Below, piece by piece: positions 46,331 through 58,325 of a DNA stretch of 64,000 bases. The notes below the pieces were generated by a model, which was not told the origin of the DNA, did not search any database, and worked only from the letters and a program-made list of their open reading frames with translations. The stretch covers positions 29,884,233 through 29,948,232 of the forward strand of contig NC_058052.1 in the NCBI RefSeq assembly GCF_020085105.1. The letters are read 5' to 3'. The DNA comes from Siniperca chuatsi (taxonomy: Eukaryota; Chordata; Actinopteri; Centrarchiformes; Sinipercidae). A program made the translations under genes and the position numbers. Position 1 is the first letter of the stretch, and the number at the start of each line of letters is the position of its first letter.

Positions 46331-46593
46331 TTGAAGTAGAAGTATGCTAACTAGTAGCATGTGTTCTTGGACCTGTGGCTGCTGCATGTTAACACTGATT
46401 TAGAGAAGGTGACGCTAACCAGCCTGTAGTTCATATGTAGCCGCTCACTGATGGGCCGCAAGCGCCATCTGGTGATCGTTTGTAGTCTCTGACATTCGTT
46501 TGTTATGGAAGCAAAATGTTGACTGTTCATAATTAACATTCTTATTAATAATTAATACATAATTAACGTTGATTCCTTCGTTGTCATATAGAC

Positions 46594-46595
<2 letters not shown>

Positions 46596-46627
<32 letters not shown>
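46596..46627. repeat. (CA)n microsatellite
   Basis: About 16 CA repeats between the LINE and the 24-bp array. Confidence 0.9.
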
Positions 46628-46629
<2 letters not shown>

Positions 46630-46778
46630 AGATATTTATATTCATTCAGTGTGGTTGACGAGGTTCATTTACTGGACAGAGTAAAAGTTTAAATCTGAAT
46701 TCTACCTGCTGCTGTTTTTACTGGCACACCTGTGTGAGTGCGACTCCCCCCTACCTGCCATACAGTCCTCCACCTCCT

Positions 46779-49700
46779 CCAGGTGCGAGTCTTTCACCTC
46801 CTCCAGGTGCGAGTCTTTCTTCTCTTCCAGGTGCGGGTCTTTCTTCTCTTCCAGGTGCGGGTCTTTCTTCTCTTCCAGGTGCGAGTCTTTCACCTCCTCC
46901 AGGTGCGAGTCTTTCACCTCCTCCAGGTGCGGGTCTTTCACCTCCTCCAGGTGCGGGTCTTTCTTCTCTTCCAGGTGCGAGTCTTTCACCTCCTCCAGGT
47001 GCGAGTCTTTCACCTCCTCCAGGTGCGGGTCTTTCTTCTCCTCCAGGTGCAAGTCTTTCTCCTCTTCCAGGTGCAGGTCTTTCTTCTCTTCCAGGTGCGA
47101 GTCTTTCACCTCCTCCAGGTGCGAGTCTTTCACCTCCTCCAGGTGCGAGTCTTTCACCTCCTCCAGGTGCGGGTCTTTCTTCTCCTCCTCTAGGTGCAAG
47201 TCTTTCTCCTCTTCCAGGTGCGGGTCTTTCTTCTCCTCCAGGTGCGGGTCTTTCTTCTCTTCCAGGTGCGAGTCTTTCACCTCCTCCAGGTGCGAGTCTT
47301 TCACCTCCTCCAGGTGCGGGTCTTTCTTCTCCTCCAGGTGCAAGTCTTTCTCCTCTTCCAGGTGCAGGTCTTTCTTCTCTTCCAGGTGCGGGTCTTTCTT
47401 CTCTTCCAGGTGCGAGTCTTTCACCTCCTCCAGGTGCGAGTCTTTCACCTCCTCCAGGTGCGGGTCTTTCACCTCCTCCAGGTGCGGGTCTTTCTTCTCT
47501 TCCAGGTGCGGGTCTTTCTTCTCCTCCAGGTGCAAGTCTTTCTCCTCTTCCAGGTGCAGGTCTTTCTTCTCTTCCAGGTGCGAGTCTTTCACCTCCTCCA
47601 GGTGCGAGTCTTTCACCTCCTCCAGGTGCGGGTCTTTCTTCTCCTCCTCTAGGTGCAAGTCTTTCTCCTCTTCCAGGTGCGGGTCTTTCTTCTCCTCCAG
47701 GTGCGGGTCTTTCTTCTCTTCCAAGTGCGAGTCTTTCACCTCCTCCAGGTGCGAGTCTTTCACCTCCTCCAGGTGCGGGTCTTTCTTCTCTTCCAGGTGC
47801 GGGTCTTTCTTCTCTTCCAGGTGCGAGTCTTTCACCTCCTCCAGGTGCGAGTCTTTCACCTCCTCCAGGTGCGGGTCTTTCTTCTCCTCCAGGTGCAAGT
47901 CTTTCTCCTCTTCCAGGTGCAGGTCTTTCTTCTCTTCCAGGTGCGAGTCTTTCACCTCCTCCAGGTGCGGGTCTTTCTTCTCCTCCTCTAGGTGCAAGTC
48001 TTTCTCCTCTTCCAGGTGCGAGTCTTTCACCTCCTCCAGGTGCGAGTCTTTCTTCTCTTCCAGGTGCGAGTCTTTCACCTCCTCCAGGTGCGAGTCTTTC
48101 ACCTCCTCCAGGTGCGAGTCTTTCTTCTCTTCCAGGTGCGAGTCTTTCACCTCCTCCAGGTGCGAGTCTTTCTTCTCTTCCAGGTGCGAGTCTTTCACCT
48201 CCTCCAGGTGCGAGTCTTTCACCTCCTCCAGGTGCGAGTCTTTCTCCTCCTCCAGGTGCGGGTCTTTCTTCTCTTCCAGGTGCGGGTCTTTCTTCTCTTC
48301 CAGGTGCGAGTCTTTCACCTCCTCCAGGTGCGAGTCTTTCACCTCCTCCAGGTGCGAGTCTTTCTTCTCTTCCAGGTGCGGGTCTTTCTTCTCTTCCAGG
48401 TGCGGGTCTTTCACCTCCTCCAGGTGCGAGTCTTTCACCTCCTCCAGGTGCGGGTCTTTCACCTCCTCCAGGTGCGGGTCTTTCTTCTCTTCCAGGTGCG
48501 AGTCTTTCACCTCCTCCAGGTGCGGGTCTTTCTTCTCCTCCAGGTGCGGGTCTTTCTTCTCTTCCAGGTGCGAGTCTTTCACCTCCTCCAGGTGCGAGTC
48601 TTTCTTCTCTTCCAGGTGCGAGTCTTTCACCTCCTCCAGGTGCGGGTCTTTCTTCTCCTCCTCTAGGTGCAAGTCTTTCTCCTCTTCCAGGTGCGGGTCT
48701 TTCTTCTCTTCCAGGTGCGAGTCTTTCACCTCCTCCAGGTGCGAGTCTTTCTTCTCTTCCAGGTGCGAGTCTTTCACCTCCTCCAGGTGCGAGTCTTTCA
48801 CCTCCTCCAGGTGCGGGTCTTTCACCTCCTCCAGGTGCGGGTCTTTCTTCTCTTCCAGGTGCGAGTCTTTCACCTCCTCCAGGTGCGGGTCTTTCTTCTC
48901 CTCCAGGTGCAAGTCTTTCTCCTCTTCCAGGTGCGGGGTCTTTCTTCTCTTCCAGGTGCGAGTCTTTCACCTCCTCCAGGTGCGAGTCTTTCACCTCCTC
49001 CAGGTGCGGGTCTTTCACCTCCTCCAGGTGCAAGTCTTTCTCCTCTTCCAGGTGCAGGTCTTTCTTCTCTTCCAGGTGCGAGTCTTTCACCTCCTCCAGG
49101 TGCGGGTCTTTCTTCTCCTCCTCTAGGTGCAAGTCTTTCTCCTCTTCCAGGTGCGAGTCTTTCACCTCCTCCAGGTGCGAGTCTTTCTTCTCTTCCAGGT
49201 GCGAGTCTTTCACCTCCTCCAGGTGCGAGTCTTTCACCTCCTCCAGGTGCGTGTCTTTCACCTCCTCCAGGTGCGAGTCTTTCTTCTCTTCCAGGTGCGA
49301 GTCTTTCACCTCCTCCAGGTGCGAGTCTTTCTTCTCTTCCAGGTGCGAGTCTTTCACCTCCTCCAGGTGCGAGTCTTTCACCTCCTCCAGGTGCTGCGAG
49401 TCTTTCTCCTCCTCCAGGTGCGGGTCTTTCTTCTCTTCCAGGTGCGGGTCTTTCTTCTCTTCCAGGTGCGAGTCTTTCACCTCCTCCAGGTGCGAGTCTT
49501 TCACCTCCTCCAGGTGCGAGTCTTTCTTCTCTTTCCAGGTGCGGGTCTTTCTTCTCTTCCAGGTGCGGGTCTTTCACCTCCTCCAGGTGCGAGTCTTTCA
49601 CCTCCTCCAGGTGCGGGTCTTTCACCTCCTCCAGGTGCGGGTCTTTCTTCTCTTCCAGGTGCGAGTCTTTCACCTCCTCCAGGTGCGGGTCTTTCTTCTC

Positions 49701-52700
49701 CTCCAGGTGCGGGTCTTTCTTCTCTTCCAGGTGCGAGTCTTTCACCTCCTCCAGGTGCGAGTCTTTCTTCTCTTCCAGGTGCGAGTCTTTCACCTCCTCC
49801 AGGTGCGGGTCTTTCTTCTCCTCCTCTAGGTGCAAGTCTTTCTCCTCTTCCAGGTGCGGGTCTTTCTTCTCTTCCAGGTGCGAGTCTTTCACCTCCTCCA
49901 GGTGCGAGTCTTTCTTCTCTTCCCAGGTGCGAGTCTTTCACCTCCTCCAGGTGCGAGTCTTTCACCTCCTCCAGGTGCGGGTCTTTCACCTCCTCCAGGT
50001 GCGGGTCTTTCTTCTCTTCCAGGTGCGAGTCTTTCACCTCCTCCAGGTGCGGGTCTTTCTTCTCCTCCAGGTGCAAGTCTTTCTCCTCTTCCAGGTGCGG
50101 GTCTTTCTTCTCTTCCAGGTGCGAGTCTTTCACCTCCTCCAGGTGCGAGTCTTTCTTCTCTTCCAGGTGCGAGTCTTTCACCTCCTCCAGGTGCGGGTCT
50201 TTCTTCTCCTCCTCTAGGTGCAAGTCTTTCTCCTCTTCCAGGTGCGGGTCTTTCTTCTCTTCCAGGTGCGAGTCTTTCACCTCCTCCAGGTGCGAGTCTT
50301 TCTTCTCTTCCAGGTGCGAGTCTTTCACCTCCTCCAGGTGCGAGTCTTTCACCTCCTCCAGGTGCGAGTCTTTCTTCTCTTCCAGGTGCGAGTCTTTCAC
50401 CTCTTCCAGGTGCGAGTCTTTCTCCTCCTCCAGGTGCGAGTCTTTCTCCTCCTCCAGGTGCGAGTCTTTCTTCTCTTCCAGGTGCGAGTCTTTCTCCTCC
50501 TCCAGGTGCGAGTCTTTCACCTCCTCCAGGTGCGAGTCTTTCTTCTCTTCCAGGTGCGAGTCTTTCACCTCCTCCAGGTGCGAGTCTTTCTTCTCCTCCA
50601 GGTGCGAGTCTTTCTTCTCCTCCAGGTGCGAGTCTTTCACCTCCTCCAGGTGCGGGTCTTTCTTCTCTTCCAGGTGCGAGTCTTTCCCCTCCTCCAGGTG
50701 CGAGTCTTTCTTCTCTTCCAGGTGCGAGTCTTTCACCTCCTCCAGGTGCGAGTCTTTCTTCTCTTCCAGGTGCGAGTCTTTCACCTCTTCCAGGTGCGAG
50801 TCTTTCTCCTCTTCCAGGTGCAGGTCTTTCTTCTCTTCCAGGTGCGGGTCTTTCTTCTCTTCCAGGTGCGAGTCTTTCACCTCCTCCAGGTGCGAGTCTT
50901 TCACCTCCTCCAGGTGCGGGTCTTTCACCTCCTCCAGGTGCGGGTCTTTCTTCTCTTCCAGGTGCGGGTCTTTCTTCTCCTCCAGGTGCAAGTCTTTCTC
51001 CTCTTCCAGGTGCAGGTCTTTCTTCTCTTCCAGGTGCGAGTCTTTCTCCTCCTCCAGGTGCGAGTCTTTCACCTCCTCCAGGTGCGGGTCTTTCTTCTCC
51101 TCCTCTAGGTGCAAGTCTTTCTCCTCTTCCAGGTGCGGGTCTTTCTTCTCCTCCAGGTGCGGGTCTTTCTTCTCTTCCAAGTGCGAGTCTTTCACCTCCT
51201 CCAGGTGCGAGTCTTTCACCTCCTCCAGGTGCGGGTCTTTCTTCTCTTCCAGGTGCGGGTCTTTCTTCTCTTCCAGGTGCGAGTCTTTCACCTCCTCCAG
51301 GTGCGAGTCTTTCACCTCCTCCAGGTGCGGGTCTTTCTTCTCCTCCAGGTGCAAGTCTTTCTCCTCTTCCAGGTGCAGGTCTTTCTTCTCTTCCAGGTGC
51401 GAGTCTTTCACCTCCTCCAGGTGCGGGTCTTTCTTCTCCTCCTCTAGGTGCAAGTCTTTCTCCTCTTCCAGGTGCGAGTCTTTCACCTCCTCCAGGTGCG
51501 AGTCTTTCTTCTCTTCCAGGTGCGAGTCTTTCACCTCCTCCAGGTGCTGAGTCTTTCACCTCCTCCAGGTGCGAGTCTTTCTTCTCTTCCAGGTGCGAGT
51601 CTTTCACCTCCTCCAGGTGCGAGTCTTTCTTCTCTTCCAGGTGCGAGTCTTTCACCTCCTCCAGGTGCGAGTCTTTCACCTCCTCCAGGTGCGAGTCTTT
51701 CTCCTCCTCCAGGTGCGGGTCTTTCTTCTCTTCCAGGTGCGGGTCTTTCTTCTCTTCCAGGTGCGAGTCTTTCACCTCCTCCAGGTGCGAGTCTTTCACC
51801 TCCTCCAGGTGCGAGTCTTTCTTCTCTTCCAGGTGCGGGTCTTTCTTCTCTTCCAGGTGCGGGTCTTTCACCTCCTCCAGGTGCGAGTCTTTCACCTCCT
51901 CCAGGTGCGGGTCTTTCACCTCCTCCAGGTGCGGGTCTTTCTTCTCTTCCAGGTGCGAGTCTTTCACCTCCTCCAGGTGCGGGTCTTTCTTCTCCTCCAG
52001 GTGCGGGTCTTTCTTCTCTTCCAGGTGCGAGTCTTTCACCTCCTCCAGGTGCGAGTCTTTCTTCTCTTCCAGGTGCGAGTCTTTCACCTCCTCCAGGTGC
52101 GGGTCTTTCTTCTCCTCCTCTAGGTGCAAGTCTTTCTCCTCTTCCAGGTGCGGGTCTTTCTTCTCTTCCAGGTGCGAGTCTTTCACCTCCTCCAGGTGCG
52201 AGTCTTTCTTCTCTTCCAGGTGCGAGTCTTTCACCTCCTCCAGGTGCGAGTCTTTCACCTCCTCCAGGTGCGGGTCTTTCACCTCCTCCAGGTGCGGGTC
52301 TTTCTTCTCTTCCAGGTGCGAGTCTTTCACCTCCTCCAGGTGCGGGTCTTTCTTCTCCTCCAGGTGCAAGTCTTTCTCCTCTTCCAGGTGCGGGTCTTTC
52401 TTCTCTTCCAGGTGCGAGTCTTTCACCTCCTCCAGGTGCGAGTCTTTCACCTCCTCCAGGTGCGGGTCTTTCTTCTCCTCCAGGTGCAAGTCTTTCTCCT
52501 CTTCCAGGTGCAGGTCTTTCTTCTCTTCCAGGTGCGAGTCTTTCACCTCCTCCAGGTGCGGGTCTTTCTTCTCCTCCTCTAGGTGCAAGTCTTTCTCCTC
52601 TTCCAGGTGCGAGTCTTTCACCTCCTCCAGGTGCGAGTCTTTCTTCTCTTCCAGGTGCGAGTCTTTCACCTCCTCCAGGTGCGAGTCTTTCACCTCCTCC

Positions 52701-54455
52701 AGGTGCGAGTCTTTCACCTCCTCCAGGTGCGAGTCTTTCTTCTCTTCCAGGTGCGAGTCTTTCACCTCCTCCAGGTGCGAGTCTTTCTTCTCTTCCAGGT
52801 GCGAGTCTTTCACCTCCTCCAGGTGCGAGTCTTTCACCTCCTCCAGGTGCGAGTCTTTCTCCTCCTCCAGGTGCGGGTCTTTCTTCTCTTCCAGGTGCGG
52901 GTCTTTCTTCTCTTCCAGGTGCGAGTCTTTCACCTCCTCCAGGTGCGAGTCTTTCACCTCCTCCAGGTGCGAGTCTTTCTTCTCTTCCAGGTGCGGGTCT
53001 TTCTTCTCTTCCAGGTGCGGGTCTTTCACCTCCTCCAGGTGCGAGTCTTTCACCTCCTCCAGGTGCGGGTCTTTCACCTCCTCCAGGTGCGGGTCTTTCT
53101 TCTCTTCCAGGTGCGAGTCTTTCACCTCCTCCAGGTGCGGGTCTTTCTTCTCCTCCAGGTGCGGGTCTTTCTTCTCTTCCAGGTGCGAGTCTTTCACCTC
53201 CTCCAGGTGCGAGTCTTTCTTCTCTTCCAGGTGCGAGTCTTTCACCTCCTCCAGGTGCGGGTCTTTCTTCTCCTCCTCTAGGTGCAAGTCTTTCTCCTCT
53301 TCCAGGTGCGGGTCTTTCTTCTCTTCCAGGTGCGAGTCTTTCACCTCCTCCAGGTGCGAGTCTTTCTTCTCTTCCAGGTGCGAGTCTTTCACCTCCTCCA
53401 GGTGCGAGTCTTTCACCTCCTCCAGGTGCGGGTCTTTCACCTCCTCCAGGTGCGGGTCTTTCTTCTCTTCCAGGTGCGAGTCTTTCACCTCCTCCAGGTG
53501 CGGGTCTTTCTTCTCTTCCAGGTGCGAGTCTTTCACCTCCTCCAGGTGCGGGTCTTTCTTCTCTTCCAGGTGCGAGTCTTTCACCTCCTCCAGGTGCGAG
53601 TCTTTCTTCTCTTCCAGGTGCGAGTCTTTCACCTCCTCCAGGTGCGGGTCTTTCTTCTCCTCCTCTAGGTGCAAGTCTTTCTCCTCTTCCAGGTGCGGGT
53701 CTTTCTTCTCTTCCAGGTGCGAGTCTTTCACCTCCTCCAGGTGCGAGTCTTTCTTCTCTTCCAGGTGCGAGTCTTTAACCTCCTCCAGGTGCGAGTCTTT
53801 CACCTCATCCAGGTGCGAGTCTTTCTTCTCTTCCAGGTGCGAGTCTTTCACCTCTTCCAGGTGCGAGTCTTTCTCCTCCTCCAGGTGCGAGTCTTTCTCC
53901 TCCTCCAGGTGCGAGTATTTCTACTCTTCCAGGTGCGAGTCTTTCTCCTCCTCCAGGTGCGAGTCTTTCACCTCCTCCAGGTGCGAGTCTTTCTTCTCTT
54001 CCAGGTGGTGCGAGTCTTTCACCTCCTCCAGGTGCGAGTCTTTCTTCTCCTCCAGGTGCGAGTCTTTCTTCTCCTCCAGGTGCGAGTCTTTCACCTCCTC
54101 CAGGTGCGGGTCTTTCTTCTCTTCCAGGTGCGAGTCTTTCCCCTCCTCCAGGTGCGAGTCTTTCTTCTCTTCCAGGTGCGAGTCTTTCACCTCCTCCAGG
54201 TGCGAGTCTTTCTTCTCTTCCAGGTGCGAGTCTTTCACCTCCTCCAGGTGCGAGTCTTTCACCTCCTCCAGGTGCGAGTCTTTCACCTCCTCCAGGTGCG
54301 AGTCTTTCTTCTCTTCCAGGTGCGAGTCTTTCACCTCCTCCAGGTGCGGGTCTTTCACCTCCTCCAGGTGCGAGTCTTTCTTCTCTTCCAGGTGCGAGTC
54401 TTTCACCTCCTCCAGGTGCGAGTCTTTCTTCTCTTCCAGGTGCGAGTCTTTCACA
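46779..54455. repeat. Giant 24-bp minisatellite (about 7.7 kb) with a 3.46-kb higher-order duplication
   Basis: About 320 units of 24 bases start GGTGC(G/A)(A/G)GTCTTTC and end CCTCCA, CTCTTCCA or CTCCTCCA. At least nine variants occur, plus a rare 27-bp variant with an extra CTC (CTCCTCCTCTA). The 27-bp variants end at about 47193, 47652, 47991, 48666, 49126, 49829, 50217, 51108, 51447, 52123, 52582, 53281 and 53668. The spacing series 339, 675, 460, 703, 388 recurs as 339, 676, 459, 699, 387, offset 3.45-3.46 kb. Since 24 is a multiple of 3, open frames of up to 1587 codons arise on both strands. Frame-breaking indels (for example near 48935, 49393, 49533, 49922, 51545 and 54006) argue against translation. 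Confidence 0.97.
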
Positions 54456-54534
54456 ATTCAGACATGTCCCCACTGCAAAAGTTTAAAATTGAAAATGGTC
54501 CTCACAAAGATACCAGTACAAGCCCACACACACT

Positions 54535-54535
<1 letters not shown>

Positions 54536-54573
<38 letters not shown>
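54536..54573. repeat. (CA)n microsatellite
   Basis: CA run just right of the 24-bp array. Confidence 0.88.
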
Positions 54574-54577
<4 letters not shown>

Positions 54578-55033
54578 TCACAGCTCAGATTGATGAGACA
54601 AAATCATCCAAAAGTTGTGTAATGTGTCGTATTACTTGCCCTGTTGCCATGGAGATGATGACGGGTTGCTGGAGACGAGGCGTCACGGTAACAGATCATA
54701 TCACACACACACATACAGTCCTGTAAACTCATGAAGGGAATAATGTCATGATGAAGTTTGTGCTGCTGCTGTTGAACTGCACTGAGTTACTGCTGATTCT
54801 GTTGTTGTGCGTCAGTGTGGGCGGACTAAAGTCAGCAGAAGTTACAAAGTTACATTTGTGTGGATATTCATGAAGATTCGGGTCATAAAGTCATATTTGG
54901 AAGGAGGTTGGCTTTTTTGTTTTATTAGTTTTTGAAAATGTTTGTACTGATTCTCAAAACTGAAGAGGTGAAAGAACAAAGAAACGCAGCAGGTTGATAA
55001 ATGAGCTTTGAGGCTTTTTTTCCTCTGACGTTC
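54574..55033. other. Intergenic, nothing recognised
   Basis: No coding or repeat family recognised between the CA run and the next minisatellite. Confidence 0.5.
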
Positions 55034-55132
55034 AGAGTTTTTAATGTTTAGAGTTTTTAATGTTTCAGCGTTTTTAATGTTTCAGCGTTTTTAATGTTTA
55101 GCGTTTTTAATGTTTCAGCGTTTTTAATGTTC
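55034..55132 (+). repeat. 17-bp minisatellite (GCGTTTTTAATGTTTCA), about 6 units
   Basis: Six units of 16-18 bases with the core GTTTTTAATGTTT. Confidence 0.85.
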
Positions 55133-55469
55133 AAACAAGCTACTTACTTTTAATTGATTTAGAATAGCCTTGATAGCAGCGTCTAGCTCGTCTATAGCGG
55201 ACGCCATTTTTGTTATTACTCCTCCTTGGTTCTGGTGCACAGCTTAACAGCATTAGTCCCGCCCATGGCGCTCATTGGATCGCTCGCTTTTTCAGCCGAG
55301 AAATCGCTGTTTCATGTCATGATGCCAGACCAGAATCAGTCAAGTCAGTGGAGTGGGCAGATTCAAAGGTAAGAAATGAATGAGATCAGGTATGACCGCA
55401 CCTTCAGATTAAAATCAGGGTCACACAGTGTCCATCAGTGTGTCATTACATATATATACATATGTAATG

Positions 55470-55473
55470 ACAC

Positions 55474-55540
<67 letters not shown>

Positions 55541-55541
55541 G
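55470..55541. repeat. (GT)n-(TA)n-(CA)n palindromic microsatellite
   Basis: A GT run passes through TATATATA into a CA run, giving an almost perfect inverted repeat of about 70 bases with no spacer. It could extrude as a cruciform or fold as one hairpin in RNA. Confidence 0.92.
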
Positions 55542-55631
55542 ACATCTTCTCTCTCCTGTAGTTCTGTGCTTTCTCGTTTCTCTCCTCTCTCCTTCTGTCG
55601 CTTTCAGCAGGTATTTCTGCCTCCGGAGCTG

Positions 55632-55876
55632 CAGAGTCTGGATCTGTGGTTGTGGGCCACCTGCTGCCCCCGTGTTCCTGCAGAGTCTGGATCTGTGGTT
55701 GTGGGCCACCTGCTGCCCCCGTGTTCCTGCAGAGTCTGGATCTGTGGTTGTGGGCCACCTGCTGCCCCGTGTTCCTGCAGAGTCTGGATCTGTGGTTGTG
55801 GGCCACCTGCTGCCCCCGTGTTCCTGCAGAGTCTGGATCTGTGGTTGTGGGCCACCTGCTGCCCCCGTGTTCCTGC
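55632..55876 (+). repeat. 49-bp minisatellite, 5 copies
   Basis: Units start CAGAGTCTGGATCTGTGGTT at 55632, 55681, 55730, 55778 and 55827. One unit lacks a single C (48 bp). The unit ends CCCCCGTGTTCCTG, so each junction reads as pyrimidine-rich sequence plus CAG. Confidence 0.95.
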
Positions 55877-55879
55877 TCG

Positions 55880-57010
55880 ACAACTGCTGCTACAGTTGTT
55901 GTTATTGGCTCTGTTACTGATGCTGACATTATTCTTCCTATAGCTGTCATTCCTATTATTATACCTTTATTAATATAAACACTACAATTACATTTCTACT
56001 ATTTTATTTGGTGGAATTTGCATTGTGCCTCCCTTCTTATATATTATATGTGTGTATATGCATATATGTGTATATACATATATATGTGTATATATACATA
56101 TTTACACACACACATAGATGAACAGATAGATGAAGCCAGCCATGTCACAGATTCCAGGTCCGAAAAGGCTTCTGATGAATAACCAGGTTTCTTACGTTTC
56201 ATGTAAACATCAGATCCTGGATCAGATCAGAACCAGAACGTGTGTGTGCTTGTGTGTGTAAAATTATCTGTAAACATCCTGTTTTTTGTTGTTTTGACAA
56301 ACTGCAGCTGAGCATCAGAGTCTGACCCAGAATCCTGTCTGTTCCATCACCATGGTGACAGAGAACATCATGTAACTGTTTCCATGGTAACAGCAGGATT
56401 CGGGCTGCACACTGTTTGCTGTAACAGGGAGATTTTCCTTCATTAGAGTCAAGAGGCCAAAAACAGACTCAGACGTGAAGGACAGCGTGTCCACATACTT
56501 TTGGCCGCATAGTGTAAAAGGTATTGCCCAAACTGATGTCATCGACCTTTAAAAAGTTCCACCGAGGTTTGTTTGTCTGTAATGTCCTGAATTTGTCCTC
56601 AATCTTCTGTTTCTAATTAATCCAGTTTTGTGTGATTATTAATTTATTTTTGTCTGGTAATTTATAATTTTTAATTAATTCCTGTGTTGAGGTGACGAAC
56701 GTCCGTCTGAGTCACACCTGTCTCAACAGTTACAAACCATGTGACCATGTGACCTCTCACAGGAAGTTAATTAGGACAGAGCAGCAGTGTGACCTTAACG
56801 AGCTCCTCACATCGCTAACAGATTCATCACTAACATGCAGGCAGGGTTAGGGTTAATAATAATAACTTGTACACACAAAGTAAAGTACTCAGATCTATTA
56901 CTAAAGTAAAAGTACTAATAACACAGTGTAAAAATACTCCATTACAAGTAAAAGCCCTGCATTCAAAATGTATTATAAATATATAAAAGTATTGTCAGGA
57001 AAATGTACTT
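55880..57010. other. Intergenic, AT-rich
   Basis: Contains an alternating TATATG/ACATAT purine-pyrimidine stretch at 56038-56122. No gene recognised. Confidence 0.45.
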
Positions 57011-57016
57011 ATTATA

Positions 57017-57215
57017 CGACTGTGGCTTAGAGGTGGAGCGGGTCGTCCACCAATCGGAAGGTCGGCGGTTTGATCCCGGCTTCCCCAGCCCACGTGTCAA
57101 AGTGTCCTTGGGCAAGACACTGAACCCCAAATTTCTCCCGATGTGCCTTCGGTGTGTGAATGTGATGAATGTGATGTGTAGTTGAAGTGCTTTGAGAAGT
57201 CAGAAAGACTAGTTG
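57017..57215 (+). mobile_element. tRNA-derived SINE
   Basis: A pol III box A-like TGGCTTAGAGGTGG at about 57023 and box B-like GGTTTGATCC at 57067-57076 sit 44 bases apart, as in tRNA-derived SINE heads. The body has CTTGGGCAAGACACTGAACC and the end AAGTGCTTTGAGAAGTCAGA, typical fish SINE wording. The anticodon arm is not a functional tRNA. Box B has T for C at the normally invariant TTCGA, suggesting decay. Confidence 0.7.
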
Positions 57216-57894
57216 TGTTATATTATAAATCATATATTACTGGATATTATTAGCTGAAGTCCACAGCCAGTGTTAAATACTTTATACAGTTCTGGTTATT
57301 TTAATAGTAAAAAACATTTTACATAATTATCATGTTTGATTTGCAATAGCCCTCTGAAAGGAGTCATCATGAATACTTTCTTTTGATACTTTAAGTATAT
57401 TTTGCCAACAATACATCTGTACTTTTACTGATGTAGATTGTTGAATGCAGGACGTTTACTTTTAATGGAGTATTTTTTAATTGTGAGTATTTCTACTCTG
57501 TGATATTGTTACTTTAACTTCAGTAAAGGATCTGAGTACTTCTTCCACCACTGAAAAGATAACTCATATCAGCACTAAAGGATACAAGACATTATATTAT
57601 ATTAAATTGAAAACACTGAATAAAGCAGTTTCATGTTAATAATCAGTGTTTCTCTGACGCTGTTCTTCGGAGGACGTCCCGAGGGGCTGCGAGCCGAGCT
57701 GCCGCTAACGTTAGCTCAGCTTGTTTCTCTAACTTAAGATCCAGACCTCCGTTGACTAAAATCCTTCATCCAGTCGAGTTAGTAACATGCAGTAATGGGA
57801 TAAAAATGCATACAGACGGAGAGGGAGAGGAGGAGAGAGGTGCATCATGGGAAGTCTCCCGGCAGTCTAGGCCTACAGCAGCATAACTAAGGGA
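57216..57894. other. Intergenic, AT-rich then CpG-containing
   Basis: No coding relic recognised. A GC-rich patch at about 57655-57720 precedes the LINE fragment. Confidence 0.4.
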
Positions 57895-58325
57895 TGGTTC
57901 AGGACTCACCTGAGCCAGCCCTAACTATAAGCTTTATCACAGAGGAAAGTCTTAAGCCTACTCTTAAATGTGGAGATGGTGTCTGCCTCCTGAACCCAAA
58001 CTGGGACCTGGTTCCACAGGAGAGGAGCTTGATAACTGAAGGCTCTGGCTCCCAGTCTACTTTTGGAGACTCTAGGAACCACAAGTAACCCTGCATCCTG
58101 GGAGTGCAGTGTTCTAGTCGGGTAATAAGGTATTATGAGCTCTTTAAGATACGATGGCGCCAGACCATTAAGAGCTTTGTAGGTGAGGAGAAGGATTTTA
58201 AATTCTATTCTGGATTTTACAGGGAGCCAGTGCAGAGAAGCTAATACTGGAGAAATATGATCTCTTTTCCTGGTTCTTGTCAGTACACGTGCCGCAGTAT
58301 TCTGGATCAGCTGGAGAGTCTTAAG
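57895..58325 (-). mobile_element. LINE ORF2 C-terminal fragment, frame still open
   Basis: The minus strand from about 58325 to 57905 reads without a stop: LQLIQNTAARVLTRTRKRDH, then SPVLASLHWLPVKSRIEFK, APSYLKELIIPYYPTR, then DTISTFKCRLKTFLCDKAYS and a stop. This is the conserved C-terminal block of fish L2/Rex1-type LINEs. The rest of ORF2 is absent, so it is a 5'-truncated copy. Confidence 0.82.

Noticed and set aside
46702-54593. Repeat proteins [16 protein letters not shown] on minus and SLSPPPGA on plus (up to 1587 aa)
   Set aside because: A 24-bp unit keeps every frame open on both strands. Single-base and 3-base irregular indels are tolerated at many points, and frames switch between peptides, so there is no sign of selection on protein.
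57017-57100. Functional tRNA gene
   Set aside because: Boxes A and B are present but the acceptor and anticodon stems do not pair, and a SINE body follows.
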